The position numbers and the translations under genes are program-made. The notes beneath the pieces were generated by a model, which had not been told where the DNA came from, ran no database searches, and worked only from the letters and a program-made list of their open reading frames with translations. Shown here piece by piece: positions 39,051 to 52,660 of a stretch of DNA of 64,000 nucleotides (its first letter is position 1; each line of letters begins with the position of its first letter). The DNA lies in assembly GCA_947179485.1 (NCBI GenBank), contig OX359247.1:40152801-40216800 (forward strand). The letters are read 5' to 3'. This DNA comes from Allacma fusca (lineage: Eukaryota > Arthropoda > Collembola > Symphypleona > Sminthuridae).

Positions 39051-40779
39051 TATCGTACTAAATCGTATAGCTTTTCTTCAATTGTTTTCATAAACACCGC
39101 CGCTTCTTGTTCCATCAAGGGATGAAAGATAAAATATCAGGAAATCTAAGACTACTGTACTGTTGACGGCCCCAGGATTCTATTGCTATTGAATGCTCCC
39201 TGTAATTTGTACGGACTGAATGCTAAAAATCTCAGGGAATGTGTGTAACTCGTGCTTGTTATTTTGTCATGAGGGAAAAAATTTAAGGATTTCACGCAGG
39301 GCAGTATAGGGAAATATCTCTCCTTGCCTTTCATCATATCCCTGCACAATTGGACATGATTTCGTACTGGCTCTGATGGGACTGCATAGGGCACGTATAT
39401 CTTGTAGGGATCGTGGAGGAAAAAGAAATCAGTAGCAAAAGGCCAGTGAAGCGACAAGCTTTTCTTCTGTTAAGAGGCGGAAGGTAATTCACTGTACATA
39501 TTTATTATGAGGTGGAATCTCCATAAACAATGTATTAGTAACAGGGGAGAGAGAGAGAGAGAGATCCTACTTGAATCCTTTCCGCTGGTTATAGATACAT
39601 CAGAGATAGAGTGTGTCTCCTCCACTGTAACCACCACATGTAAGATAGATACTTATATGCAGATGTATAGTGCTCAGCCCCGGACACACCGGTTGCTCCG
39701 TGATGAGTCAACAGTATATAATAGGGATGCTAGAGAGAGAGAGAGAGAGAGAAAATCCTTAGGAAAACAACTCAACTCCTCACAAGATATGATAACATTC
39801 CCTTAATCTTTTCATCATCTCGTTTACATTGAATGCAAACTTGTGCTTGTAATGCCGTCACAATTTACTATTGTGTTTCCCTTGTCATCGCATCACCAGC
39901 AGTTCCCCGTCCGTCGTTCGTCACTTGAGCAGTTGAGCATAATCCGCTCCTGCTCCAGCCCTCACTATATGATTTAGCAATAAGCCATCCTCTCATACAA
40001 TCAGAACCTGAGAGTCAAAGCCTCCAACCACTTTTATTTATTTACTCACAATCAGACTCCTCTACCCGTGTCAAGGGACATTTTACATACATATGTACGT
40101 ACTGCTCTCCTCAGGCTCAATTCCAATCCACTCTGGCCTGCTCACCACAGAACCAAGAACTTTCCACTGTCTTAGTTTTGCTCATCCTAAAAAATTGTAC
40201 ACGCTCATATGCTTAAAGTGTAAGACACTTGAAGAACATCCCCCCCTTAAGTATGCTCAATCTGAATTTGCATACTACTGTATCACCACCAGCTTTACAG
40301 ATAGATACTCCCCTGACCCATTGTGAGTGTGTGGCTCTAATGTAATGAATCCCTGAGTACTTCACAATTTCCTTCCTTCCAGGAAGAAGTAACGTGTCCA
40401 TAAATGACGGTCAGAGTAACTACTACTAGTGACGGAGCCGCTCATTGTCAATTGTCAGGGATTGTCAGTCATGTGAGTTCAAAGCTATATGGGTAGGGAC
40501 TATACATAGTAAGTGTATCTATCTCTGTAAGTGTAGGGGGAAAAAGTCACCCTGGGAGTGTTACCTGGGGTGACTTGAAAAAAGGATTTAGACTCAAGTC
40601 AAGTGAAGAGGGCAAAGGGAGTAGTGTCTGCATTGAAATTTAACCTCCTTTTTCCCTGAATCTGCTCAGGACTGAAGTGACGGAGAGCACAAGTGCCTAT
40701 CGCTGGCTGTACTGATATCCACCGAGGAAAATCAGTGCCCATTCAAGCAAAACTATGTTGTTGTTAGGACACACGCCTG

Positions 40780-40802
40780 TCTCTCTCTCTCTCTCTCTCT
40801 CT
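40780..40802 (+). repeat. (CT)n microsatellite
   Basis: Pure CT tract. Confidence 0.95.
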
Positions 40803-43800
40803 TTCCCTCTCCCAGAGGAACACCAATTCCCGAGTCTTATTTCCTAACACTCTGCTACTTATACAAAACACTCCCCCGTATGCACACACACAGTCATGAG
40901 TACAAACCCCAGTGTGCTACATCTACAGAGACAGTAGTGTAGCCCTTGGTTACGTAAGGAAAATAAGCGGCCGGCACACACTCGATCCTTACTATAGGAC
41001 TGTTTACTCGAGATAAATAGATCCATCAAAAGGGACGTCCTGATACTCCCATAGAAGCCCAATGCAACCAAGCAGAGCATGAAAATCCAGCATAAAATTG
41101 CAATTTCCACGCTCTCTCCGTCACTCTTCTCCCCACATTACACGGAGTCTGCCTCTATCTCCTCCAGCTCTTTTCCAACTCAATTCCTCCCTTATAAATC
41201 CATTTTTTACTCAAAATTTAATTTTTCCCATGTACTCTCCAAGTATCTCAGGAGGACCTTGCTGAGCATTACCATTTTTTGAGAAAGAAAAAAAAAAGAA
41301 GAAGAAAATCTCTCTCAAGGAAAAGGTCCTTCATTGACAAGATTATTTTCCATTCTTCATCTTTCCCTTACTTTCCTGTCCGTTTTATGTATACTGTAAT
41401 CCTCTTCCTCCTCCTCTCAGCTCTCCCACATATCCCATAAATATACATAGATTCCGGTGGAAGGGTTTGTCAGGCGGAAAGTTTTTAAATTGTTTCTCAT
41501 TCTTTTCCCTTTTATCGGTTTCTTTATCCATTTCTGTCGGGGGGAAACTGATAGCATTTTTTTTTTGTAAATGTAATGTTTATACGCAGACACACATTTC
41601 TAGGTACAGTGCTAGCCACTGTATAAAGAGCAATGACAACATGAGCCAATAAACAGGAAAGGTTTCCCAATAATTACATGAATTATATAGATACATATTC
41701 TAAGGCTTGTATTTTTTAGCAAGTGTTTCATACGCCTTTGTTATAATTTTTAGACGTTCATTTTGACTTGTAGCCCCGTTCCCAGATGTTCCCTTTTTTC
41801 TCCTAGAATTTTAGCAGAGCATATGGGAATATTTTGAGTGAATTGAGCATATTGACTGTAGAAGTCACTCAGAATCGCCGAGGAATATTTATACTGTATG
41901 AGGAGTTATTGCAAAGACAATTCTGAATTTGCGCCGCCACATTGCCTTCAATTAAGGGAAACTCCTGTGCTGGTCATAGAACAATGAGGGGACAATTCGG
42001 TCTAGCCGTCCATTAACGCCAACATTTAAATTCCATTAAGAGTTTCCGTGCAGCATGACGAGAGGTTTTTCTCCTTGTCTCCGAAAATTAACAAGAAAAA
42101 CTCAAATGGAATTGCGAGACTTTCCGCTACGCAAACACAGACTAAATTGCACCCTCAACCTTATTTACCATTGTACGGAGCCTGTAGTCGTAGGCTGATG
42201 TTTATATATATATTTTTTTCATATAGATACATGGAAGACAGTGAGTTGTTATATTTTCGTGGAGTGACAATAAGTGACCACTGGATGCTCTTGCCACTTC
42301 ACACTTCCATGACTACAGGAGCCGTGGTCATTTATGAGCAAATTCATGAGAAGCGTGCATTCATTATCACACTGCGTTATCAGTGACTACCACTACCATT
42401 CCTAGTAGTAAAAGGTGATGACAACTCCTATATAGTCCCTCATGTCCACACGTAACTATCCCTACATCGAGAGCCTATAGTCATCTTGTATATATACGTA
42501 GATAGTAAAGGAAGCGAAGAAGACACCAAAAATGAAGACAGTTTGAAAAAAAAAATACTTGAACTTCATATCCACACATAAAAGTGTTGGTGTGTGAATT
42601 GTTCTTCATGCAAATCAAACCTTATGCATTTTTACATGCATACTCGAGGATTGTAAGATAGTGACTGTATACTGTCATATTTGAATAAAGCCCATCACGC
42701 AACAAGTCATCGGCCTTTGTAATAGGGATTGTTCACTTTTTCAAAACCGGGTCACTGCCTTGGTTATTTTTGGGGAGATATTTGTTTGCTTTGAAGTAGA
42801 TAGATATAATTATGCATAGAAGTTATGAGTGTCATTCCTCATCAGGGCCTACGCATTAAATGTCATGCAGATAAAAATGAACTAAATACTCCTACTACTG
42901 AAGGACTACTTCGTTCACTGTAAGAAATTAAATGGCATTTCCTCCTTGCTTGTTACACTAGGAGCCTCAGTATAGCTATGTATGGGAAAGTAGGGAGGAT
43001 GGGGTATGTACATACACAGGGGATCGCACGTACTCCTGATAATTCCATAATGAATTGAAACCCATCTCAATTACAGACATTAAGGGTCAAGCTTGTAATT
43101 TTCAGGAAAAAATCTTTCAGTTTTGCTCCATTCAAGTGTATAATTATGAAGGAACTATTGCACTAATTACTGTAACTATATTCCATGCACATGCAAATAC
43201 ATATATGGACACCCACGCTCCATATATTTATCTAGGTATAAATATATATTACTTGGGCTATAATACATGTCTGTAGGGACTGACTTCAAATTGAAAATTC
43301 ATTCAAATGTCAAAAATTTAATAAGACATCAAGTTTTTCCCCTTTCCGTTCCTCCTCCAAGTTTCGCATTGAGAGGATTCCAAATCTCCTAATTACCACT
43401 TATATGCAACTTACTTTGTCAAAAATTACCTTTCCTCACTTCATTGTCTGATGGTGAGTATAAAGGTACTAAGGTACTAAATACTGGAAGTAGCTCAGAC
43501 TACACGATATACTTTGTAAAAGGCAAAACCCAGAGGGTATATTGTGTATTTCAGGTCATTCATCTGCATTTGTACTTGTGTCATGGTATTTTTGTCATGG
43601 TACTATTTCCAAGGGATTTGGGAAATAAGACAAAGTTTCAAAAATGTAATTTTAGAAAATTCTAGGATTTTTATTGTCAGGAGAAATAATGGTCTGGCGG
43701 ATGAGCAGATGACAAGAGAGGAAGAGTTGGGTCCCGTGTCTTTCGTTGACGGTTCGTTGTGTGTGGAATCCAAAACCAGATTTGGAAAAAAAGAAAGGCT

Positions 43801-43828
43801 TGTTATATAAAAGTGAGCAAGAGGACAG

Positions 43829-43831
<3 letters not shown>

Positions 43832-43876
<45 letters not shown>
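43832..43876 (+). repeat. (GA)n microsatellite
   Basis: 45 bp of pure GA. Confidence 0.97.
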
Positions 43877-43878
<2 letters not shown>

Positions 43879-45212
43879 TGAGCATGAGGTTCATTATTTA
43901 TAGCAACATTTCCCAGACGAGACAATGGCCAAGGTGCAGGGATGTGGATGTAATGTTTATTTTTCAACAAGAGACAAGTTGACAAAAAAATCCAAGGCTT
44001 ATTATATTATGATCTTCTTTTAGGGCTAGGACTTTTACGTATGTATGTGTGCACCACAGCCTCATGTAGTAGTCCCATACTCCAATGCTAGTGTTTTTTC
44101 AACGTACCTGTTTCTGTAACAATCGTCTTTACTCGGATTTGGTTGTAGTTACATTAGGTGCATTAGTACGAGCATTGGTTCAGGTTGTATCTGCGAGGGA
44201 TATCTATAGTATTTACTGGAGCTCTGTAAGTTTGAGTACCCCATATGTCCGGTCTGGGCTAGGGCCCTGTGTAAGTCTATGTATGTAACTCTCTGACTAC
44301 ATACTGAGAATATAAGAGACGGGATCATACTCTTCCCCACAAGATGATGAGGATGTATGGGAATCATAGGAAACAAATGTAGGAATTAGGATTTTTAACT
44401 ATTGGGATTACTATACAGATTATGAGCGTGGGTATGTTTTTTTTTCTATGGACATGACATTGTATGTTTGTGTGTTTTAAAATCTGACGCATGCATACGT
44501 ATTAGTATGTATAGTCCGGGCTTACGGACGGGAACAACATACATACATATGTAGATATCTGGGACGCATATGGAGGAATGCTTATGAGAGGAGAGCGTAA
44601 GTAAAAGCACGTCCCTCGTCATCAGTCCCGGTGCGTATATGTGAACCCACCTAACATTTTTAAGTGTCCTCCTGGAGAAAATGTGACGAGCCTCAGTGTG
44701 ACATGTAGTTATGCGAGTTGGACTTGGGAAGAGAGATGGGCATGGGACACGGACGGCGACATGCGACCCTAAACACTGTCGCCTCCGAGGACTCTCTCGC
44801 AGACGAAGGAGTGGGGCATCTTCAACCACACCGTACATACATACAGATACACACTAGAGGACATAGTCAGCCCATGCATACTGTAATGACAACAACGGGT
44901 TCTTTCTCTCTATGTGGACCCTTACTTGTTGTCTGAGTCTCCATCAATAATTCATGCAATGTGACGGTTCTGCTTTTGCTCCAATGTGCCTACGTCAGCT
45001 ACATACTCGGACGCTTCCATGGGGACACATACGTAAGTCCGGGCTGTGTTTACGTAAATACATAATAATTATGTACATACATATATAGATACCCCTACTC
45101 CCAGGAAAAATACCTGTATAAAGTTAGCTATTTGGAAACGGAGTGAAAAAGCAAGGATAACTGGAAACTCCATCAGGATCAAATAAATCATCATCATCAT
45201 CCCTTCGACTTG

Positions 45213-45215
<3 letters not shown>

Positions 45216-45262
<47 letters not shown>
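45216..45262 (+). repeat. (CT)n microsatellite
   Basis: 47 bp of pure CT. Confidence 0.97.
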
Positions 45263-45264
<2 letters not shown>

Positions 45265-46693
45265 TCAGTAACTATGTCAAAGGACATGCTGATTTTCCTC
45301 GCTTGGCATCAATTATTTTACCAACTCAATGTTACTTTTCACGTCCCATCCCCACAGACCTGCCTAGTATTTACAATTCAGAGGAAATTATTTTCGAGGA
45401 GCCTTCAGAAGCTTTCGTATGTGTAAAAAGGGAGAACTTGTGTTGTCCAAGCAGAACGAGTCTTCTCAAGTTGTTTCAGTAGCAGTGGTAGTGTGTAGGT
45501 ACTTCCATGTATGTACATACATAGGACCAGGTACATAGTCAAAGTAAGTACATTAGGTACACCTGATGATTAAAACTTGGTTAATTATATAAAAACCTCA
45601 GGTTACATAAGTCGTTGGGTGAAGGTGATATAATTACTCAGGCATAGGTCTTTTCTTTCTTTTTTTTGCGGTTATGCTTCCTTCACTTGCGTTTCCTTTG
45701 AACAACTACTAGACACAAATTTGGGCTTGAACAGTACCTTCAAACAGGGTATATTCAGATAGCTAAAGAGCTAAATACAGGCTTGTGGGATTTTGCAGTG
45801 CTAAAACATGATCATCTTAAGTGCTATTATCTTCTACTACATACTTGAGTCCGCCTTGGATATTTACAGGTAGTCCTCATGTATGTATCTACTTGCAGTT
45901 GGGGGTAGATGACTGACATATGGATTCACAAGTTAATGAAATTATTTCATGGCCAGCTATTATTTTATTATTGTTAAGATGTTTTGCCAAACGTGAACAC
46001 ATTTTGCGTAACTTGTAATTAAAGCTTTTTTCAGGAGTGCTCCTTTCAGCCGCTTATTTCCATCTTAGTAAACAAAATCGTATGTGGTCAGCAATTATCA
46101 ACGTTACATTCTCATAGCGTAATTTACTATTTTGACTCACACATCTCGGCAGTAAATTTCATGTGGACGCATATCCGGTGTCCGGAATAAGATCAACAGT
46201 GTTGAAATCTGTCAAAGTACCATTCGACACGACATTACTGTTTCAGTAGAGGATAAAAAAAAAATAAGAAACTTTAAATCCTTGAAGTTGATTGGTCAAC
46301 TCTGAGCTCTTTTCTTATTTAAAACTTTTTTTTTATTTTTACAAAAAACAAAATGTAAGAAAGGACAGGCAGTGAACTGCAGCAAAGAATATTGGTGGAT
46401 TAAATGAATTTTTTCCCAGAAACTTTGAAAATCTCGGGCTCTGCCAAGTCCAGGGAAGTTTATCATTTGTAGGTATACAAGGGAGGGACGAAGAGTGCAA
46501 TAAAAAAAGAGGAAAATTACCCGGAAAATAGAAACATTTTGCAAAGCTCATTCATTTCGCTTGAGCTGTGACAAGTCCAAAGCCGGGATTTCTGGTGTTT
46601 TCTCTAAATTTTCCTCTTGTCCGACAGCCCGAGAGTATACTAAAGTCTCTTGTAATGCAGAGGACGAGGGGATAAGAAAACAAGTGAGGAGTC

Positions 46694-46719
46694 AGAGAGA
46701 GAGAGAGAGAGAGAGAGAG
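46694..46719 (+). repeat. (GA)n microsatellite
   Basis: 26 bp of GA. Confidence 0.95.
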
Positions 46720-47931
46720 TCGAAGTAACGGAGAAGAGTGTCATTGAATTTCTTCCGGTTGAAAGGAATCATCTCCCTTTGCTCTGGTCATTACGTCCTT
46801 GATGGACCAATTCTTCCGGGTATCTCACAAATCCTCAGGATTTTCTCTGATTCTCGCTCACCCCAACCATACTGGACTTTAGTAGCCTTGGCTTCCAATG
46901 TCCCTCTCTCTCTCTCCCTCTCTTTGCTCTTTGGCACACAACTCTCCGAAATGGAATGACCACACCGAAAACTTGGCATTTCGGGCAAAACCCATTTATA
47001 TTCGGGTCCTATCTGATATCCCCTTTATCCCACATACTTTAGACTCAATTGTAACAACAACAACCAATTCGTAAATCGGAATGAACTCCAAATCCAAGCT
47101 TATCATTCTATTTCGGACTTTCCCATCTAAATTCTCCCCAAAGGTTCCAGAGTTCAGAGGATATTTTAAGCCTGTTTGTTTCAATAATATTCTAGGCAAA
47201 ATAAACCAATTGTATAACAATGTTTACACCACTATTATAAATTCCGAATCGGTCCCTGAATGTGTCAATGTACAGTCATGAATACAGAGTTCAAAGAATG
47301 AGAGAGAGAGAGGCAATAATGCAATTGAATACCATGCATACACATATATACAGATAGGTGCACGGGCAATTATACCCTATAGGCTCAAAAGTATCCCAGT
47401 TTAAAAAAAAGATGAATGGGAATGAGAAGAATTGAGGGTGAGAGGGAGTGACGGAAATACAGTGAAAAAATCGGAACTAATACTGGAAAAGAAATGTGTC
47501 GGCATGCTTGTGTTGCTGCAACACTATCAACTTGTTTAAACATGGACACTCGATACCCATGTTTCCTAAAAACATGACATTGTGCTCAATTGAATAGTTC
47601 AACTATATATGTACATACGAGAGGAGAGTGAGTGAAAAGAAGAAGTGGCATGTTTTAAGTTTAAACATCTCCGCCTCCATCTTGTACTCACATTGTCATT
47701 TTTGTCGTGTCTCCTGCTTCGCTCGTCTCCCCGTCCACCCGGCCCGCAATTAACCCCATTGAAATAAACAACCGAAATACTTTAAATGCTTGGGAGATGA
47801 GTACCTACAAGCCGTTTGAAGCTCCCTGCCTCTCAATACATGTAACCACTCCGACAGCATTCAGTCAGTCTTATTCACAATAACAAAACCCATAATCGTA
47901 ACAGATGATGCCAGGCAGGCTTTTCAAAACG

Positions 47932-47935
<4 letters not shown>

Positions 47936-48009
<74 letters not shown>
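47936..48009 (+). repeat. long (GA)n microsatellite
   Basis: About 74 bp of uninterrupted GA, the longest in the window, followed 90 bp later by a second tract at 48097-48132. Confidence 0.98.
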
Positions 48010-48012
<3 letters not shown>

Positions 48013-48096
48013 AAAAAACTTGGATGTAATTCTCAACTTTTAAAAGTGTTTTACGTTTCTATTCTCCCCTCGTTTGTTCCCGGTTAAAGTTACCAT

Positions 48097-48132
<36 letters not shown>
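48097..48132 (+). repeat. (GA)n microsatellite
   Basis: 36 bp of GA with one AAA interruption. Confidence 0.96.
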
Positions 48133-48135
<3 letters not shown>

Positions 48136-48548
48136 CAGAAGAGAGACAACCTTCCGCTTTGGAATTACGATTAGGATGTTGCTGTCAAAAGGCGGGTACG
48201 GGACCATCAAAGGGACTGTAACTCATGCGGCCTTTGTACTCCCAACAATTTTATGCCCAATTTTTGCAAACACTTCTAACATGACCTTTGAAAACATTTT
48301 AAGTCTATTATATGAGGAACATGTAGTAGTAGTAGTAGGTACTTAGGCACAAGTTTACGACCCATCGTAAACACGTCCTCAAGTCAGGAAACCTCTTGAT
48401 TTGTAGGCATTTTTGCACTCTTTTATTAGCTTCCCAGTCTCATTTGGCATTCCCATAGTGGACCAATGGAGACCGAGGGATTATCCTGCAATAGCCATCC
48501 CTATCTCATTTCGTTTCCAATTTATGAATCAAGTGTAGCTTTAAAAAT

Positions 48549-48582
48549 GTTCTAACCACTGGATGATCACGGGGGAAACTTG
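48549..48582 (+). repeat. 34-bp direct repeat, unit 1
   Basis: GTTCTAACCAC...GAT.ATCACGG...AACTTG; 28 of 34 positions agree with unit 2 at 48793-48826. Nature unknown. Confidence 0.6.
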
Positions 48583-48792
48583 AATTAACAACGACCAAAT
48601 GACAGTGACATTTTTAGCACTGAGTAATATGGGGAGAGATTTTATGCCTTGAGATTTACAATTATTTAGTATTCCAACAGATATTAGAGAATCAATGGGT
48701 CTTAACTTTTATTGCATTGCAATCAAACTGCAAACAAGCACACATATGTATAAATGCGTGTAGCATAATTATTGTGACTGTTTTACGAAAAG

Positions 48793-48826
48793 GTTCTAAC
48801 CACAAGATAATCACGGTAAAAACTTG
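48793..48826 (+). repeat. 34-bp direct repeat, unit 2
   Basis: Second copy of the unit at 48549-48582, 244 bp further on and in the same orientation, with six differences. Similarity fades quickly outside the unit. Confidence 0.6.
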
Positions 48827-48884
48827 TAAGATTGAATGAATGAATCATCCATTCAAGCCTTTCACAGAACAATTTATAACTCAA

Positions 48885-48885
<1 letters not shown>

Positions 48886-48915
<30 letters not shown>

Positions 48916-48931
48916 TATTTGTGTATGTGTA
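48886..48931 (+). repeat. (GT)n microsatellite
   Basis: GT tract with AT and TT interruptions. Confidence 0.95.
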
Positions 48932-49586
48932 ATGTGTAAGGAGCAAATTCAGTTGTATGATTGCTTTTATTGCATGACTTTTCCCGACAGTTTAATTCCC
49001 TCATAAGTTTATAAAATATGAAGAATGAGACGAGAAAATTCAAAATTTCACAGTCATTTTCACTCCTGCCATTGTAGCTCTGTACAAGAGTGTAAACTTG
49101 GGGAGTTGCGTTCACCTCCCTCAGAAACACCCGAGAAGACGAGAAGGTCCATATATCAGTAGGCATGACCACATATATCAACTCTTGACAATAGTAATGT
49201 CAACGTGGACTAAAGCAGCTCCCTTTATGGCCACTGACCATTTACAGCCTAACAATTTCTTATACGCTGTAGCAAAGCTGCCAGCAGCCACACGTAAGGA
49301 AACGGTAATTTACAATTTATTTCAGGCCTTATATACCTCACCCTCCAATGTACCCCGGCAGTGTGCCTATAAGGTCCCTTCTTCATAAATCTACGTATGT
49401 ACGCATTGATGCAATTCAATGTAATATACTATCAAATGCATTAACATATACATTCACACGCTGTGAGCTTTAAACGGAAAGACCGAAATATGTTCAATTT
49501 ATAAACAGTATTCAAAAACATTGTGACTTAGTAACGGCTCGGCCCAAGAATAAGCTCACAGCTCAATGTAGTATTGAAAGAGTATT

Positions 49587-49615
49587 TCCTCGATAGTATA
49601 GTGGTAAGTATCTCC
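49587..49615 (+). pseudogene. tRNA-Asp 5' half fragment (copy A)
   Basis: 29 nt starting TCCTCGATAGTATAGTGG match the 5' half of eukaryotic tRNA-Asp (acceptor 5' strand, D-arm with A box) with two differences from the fly-type sequence as I remember it. Similarity stops before the anticodon; no anticodon stem, T-arm or 3' acceptor strand follows, so this is not a functional tRNA. Confidence 0.75.
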
Positions 49616-49800
49616 AGTACAAATATTAACCTTAATTTATCAATGTGGTCACATGCATAGTAGTAACTTTTAGTGACATTAATTTCCCCGTAGAGAATTA
49701 TACCTGAGAAATGTGCGCGTAGCATGTTGTACTACTTACTGTTAGCTCTCTTGTACACATGTACATATCTATATATGATCCAAAGTAATAACAACAATAT

Positions 49801-49830
49801 TCCTCGATAGTACAGTGGTAAGTAACCCCG
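49801..49830 (+). pseudogene. tRNA-Asp 5' half fragment (copy B)
   Basis: 30 nt starting TCCTCGATAGTACAGTGG match the tRNA-Asp 5' half with three differences, and again end at CCCCG just before the anticodon loop. Start-to-start distance to copy A is 214 bp, same strand. The sequences after the two fragments are not alike, so this is not an obvious recent tandem duplication. Confidence 0.75.
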
Positions 49831-51452
49831 TTCGGCTCTCAAACTCATTACAGTTGACAAAAAAGCATACAACTTTAGTTAGTAATACACATTGAGCCTC
49901 TCTCTCTCTCTCTCTTTCTCTTCTCTACTCACATGTGTCCAATGTCCAAGCCAATGTGACATATTATCATGGCAAAGTCGATTCGTGGAGCTTACATTAA
50001 AAGTCAGCAGGGGCTTAGAAAGTTGTGGGTCGTAGGTCATTTTCTTATTGAAAAGGACAGCATGCGATTTAGAATTCAAACTGCTCCTTGCTCCATGCAA
50101 TATCCACACAGAACCTCACTCCATACTCTTGTTGGAGTAAGGGGGAAAAAATGCTTTTTTAAATAAATGAAAAAATGTCACAGAAGGAGTCTGACTCAAA
50201 CACTTAATAATAACGGAAAGAAACCACACTTGGAAGGACTGGAACCACGCGTAGAGCCAAAACACAAGAGAGTCAGTCAGTCAGTGGAGCTAAAAAGGAG
50301 TCTAAAAAGCAAGTCAAAGGACCACAAGGAATAACAGAGAGACCCTCCTACGCTCCTACATATGCCAACCGAAGAGAAGGGAAAAATCCAAAAGTGTTTT
50401 ATGATTGCTTTATATTTTCCCTCTTTCTCTTTATATTTACATCTGAAAAAATCGTAACCCTTAAAGTTTACATGAAGAACATAAACTACTGCTTCATGTC
50501 CTCAAGGAACATTGTTGTGGTTGTTATTATTATTGAATTTCCCTCAAAACTCCCTGTGACACTTCTTCTCTCTCACAAGATCGGAGGAGGTCTGGGAAGT
50601 CACAATACCACACAATGCTCCGATAATAATAATACGACACATGACAGAAATCCCGCGCATCACTAGCGGCTCACATGATGCTCAAAACGTTGTCTGGTGT
50701 AGTCTTCCCGTAGTAGAGGTGTCATGTACAGGATATACTTACATTCATATACATACGTACATATGATGAATGCAGGTCTTATTTAAATTGTTTTCAAATC
50801 CTACCATAACAAACAGTAAGACCTGGTTGTATGTATACATATCTGTAGATATGTACGCACATAATGGATACAAAATGGACCTGTGACCTATTCGGCTTCT
50901 TCTTGCGTGCCCTTTCCTATGAAATTGTAACTCCTCTCGCCTGCTCCTACAGCCTTTAATATGCTAAGTACCTGAAAATAGTATAGTTACTGGGGTTGAG
51001 TCCATAACAATGAAAAATGCTAGAAAATGTTACGCATTAGTAGCTGGTTGTTTAGACAAGATTTTAGAACTCTTTCGTCAGTGCACTTGAGCACCATGCC
51101 TATAGTAATGGAGGCTCATGCGTTCATAAACCGTTCCCAGTCCGAATCTAATTTATATAAGGACATTCTGAAAGGTCTGAATTTACGTCTCACTTTGTAA
51201 TAGTGTACTGGTAGCAAGGTTGAAAATTAATAGGAACTTACTTTTGTCATGATACAATGTTGCACTGATTACTCTCTACTTATTTATTGGTGTATATTTT
51301 TGTATACGTATTTAGGAATAGCGTGTTTTCAAGTAGTAAATGGTACAAATGTGATTTTCTTTGAATATGTGTATGCTTTGTGTGTTAAATACGGGGTTCC
51401 CTGCTGTAAGTGACATGAGTTCCGACCTAAAAGTACGGAGCATGCAGGAGAG

Positions 51453-51455
<3 letters not shown>

Positions 51456-51485
<30 letters not shown>
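51456..51485 (+). repeat. (GA)n microsatellite
   Basis: 30 bp of GA. Confidence 0.96.
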
Positions 51486-51490
<5 letters not shown>

Positions 51491-52439
51491 TTGATGAGAG
51501 AGAACAGGAAGTGAGCAAGTCGTCCTCTGAACCACCCGAAGAATGGTACGAATGCCTGTTTGTATTGTTCAGTATTTAAGTTATGCAGACAGAGTTCATA
51601 ATGTCGTGTTCAGTGAGTAAGTCACTCATCAATGGTGCATAATGGCGAGGCGGCAGTCAAAGAAAAGCTTCAGTATGGAACTCAAGGAGAGAGAATGGGA
51701 GAGGATTTTTGCATGAGCAACGGATTCTTGATTGCTTGACACAAATAGCAATAGGAAGAGCCACAGATATGCAATAAGTAGTGAACTCCCATTAACGAAC
51801 ATAATCATTCAACTATATTTCAACTCCAGTCTTCTCTCATTCCTTCCTTCACCCTTACAAAAGTCAATTACTCCTTCTTTCACATGCACACACACTCATT
51901 GTTCGTTTTTTTTCCACCTCTTTCTCCTCACCACACAAACTCATTCAGAGAGAAGTCAAAAAGGAAACAGAGTTCTCAAACGGAGCTATACCTAGAAACA
52001 TATATCTATAGATATATAGTATGAGAGGAGGAACCCAAATATTTTCTTTTCCTTTGGCTCTTTCCCTCAGTCTCACTCAGCACATCTCTCAAATTAGGAT
52101 TCCATTTAAAGCTCAGACATTTCAAGAAATACTTAATTACTATTAAAATAGTCCAGGCCGTCAATCCTGTTAGTTTCGTTTTTCTGAGTACAAATAAAAA
52201 TTCAGGGGTTCAGCTTTAGAGAAAAAAGATGCGCCATCCAAAAAAAATAATTACTGTGTTAAATGAAAGTAATTCCCATTAAAACTTATTGGTGGCTTCA
52301 TAAATCTCAATTTATCAGATTTTCTCCTATCCCTTGAACTCTTGATCCTCATTTGGTAATTGTTTTTTTTTGTCTTGTGCAGTGATTAAGCCCATCCATG
52401 TGGAAGGAACCTGGACATGTGTGGCTCTAAGGAGCATGG

Positions 52440-52660
52440 GCCATAATAATAATTAAATGTCCCGGACTCTCCACCCTTAAAAGCACTGATGCCCAATTAA
52501 AATTAAAAATGACATTAAAATTAATGAAATTACATCGCATTACGACGTGAGGACAAGTCGGTGATGAGCAAATATGCGTTCCGAGAGCATTACTGCCAGT
52601 CCCGTAATGTGCTCTGAGGCCGGAGCACACCAGGCTATATAGGAGCTGATAAGGATTTTT
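52440..52660. promoter_or_regulatory. candidate intronic regulatory block
   Basis: Non-repetitive stretch with several AATTAA/TTAAT cores at 52490-52530 and an AGCTGATAAGG GATA site at 52645-52655, 2.2 kb from the finger exon. Could be a homeodomain- and GATA-responsive element, including autoregulation. Inference only. Confidence 0.2.

Noticed and set aside
44446..44838. 130-codon minus-strand frame
   Set aside because: The Arg/Pro-rich start and repeat-derived end show no domain; no splice support.
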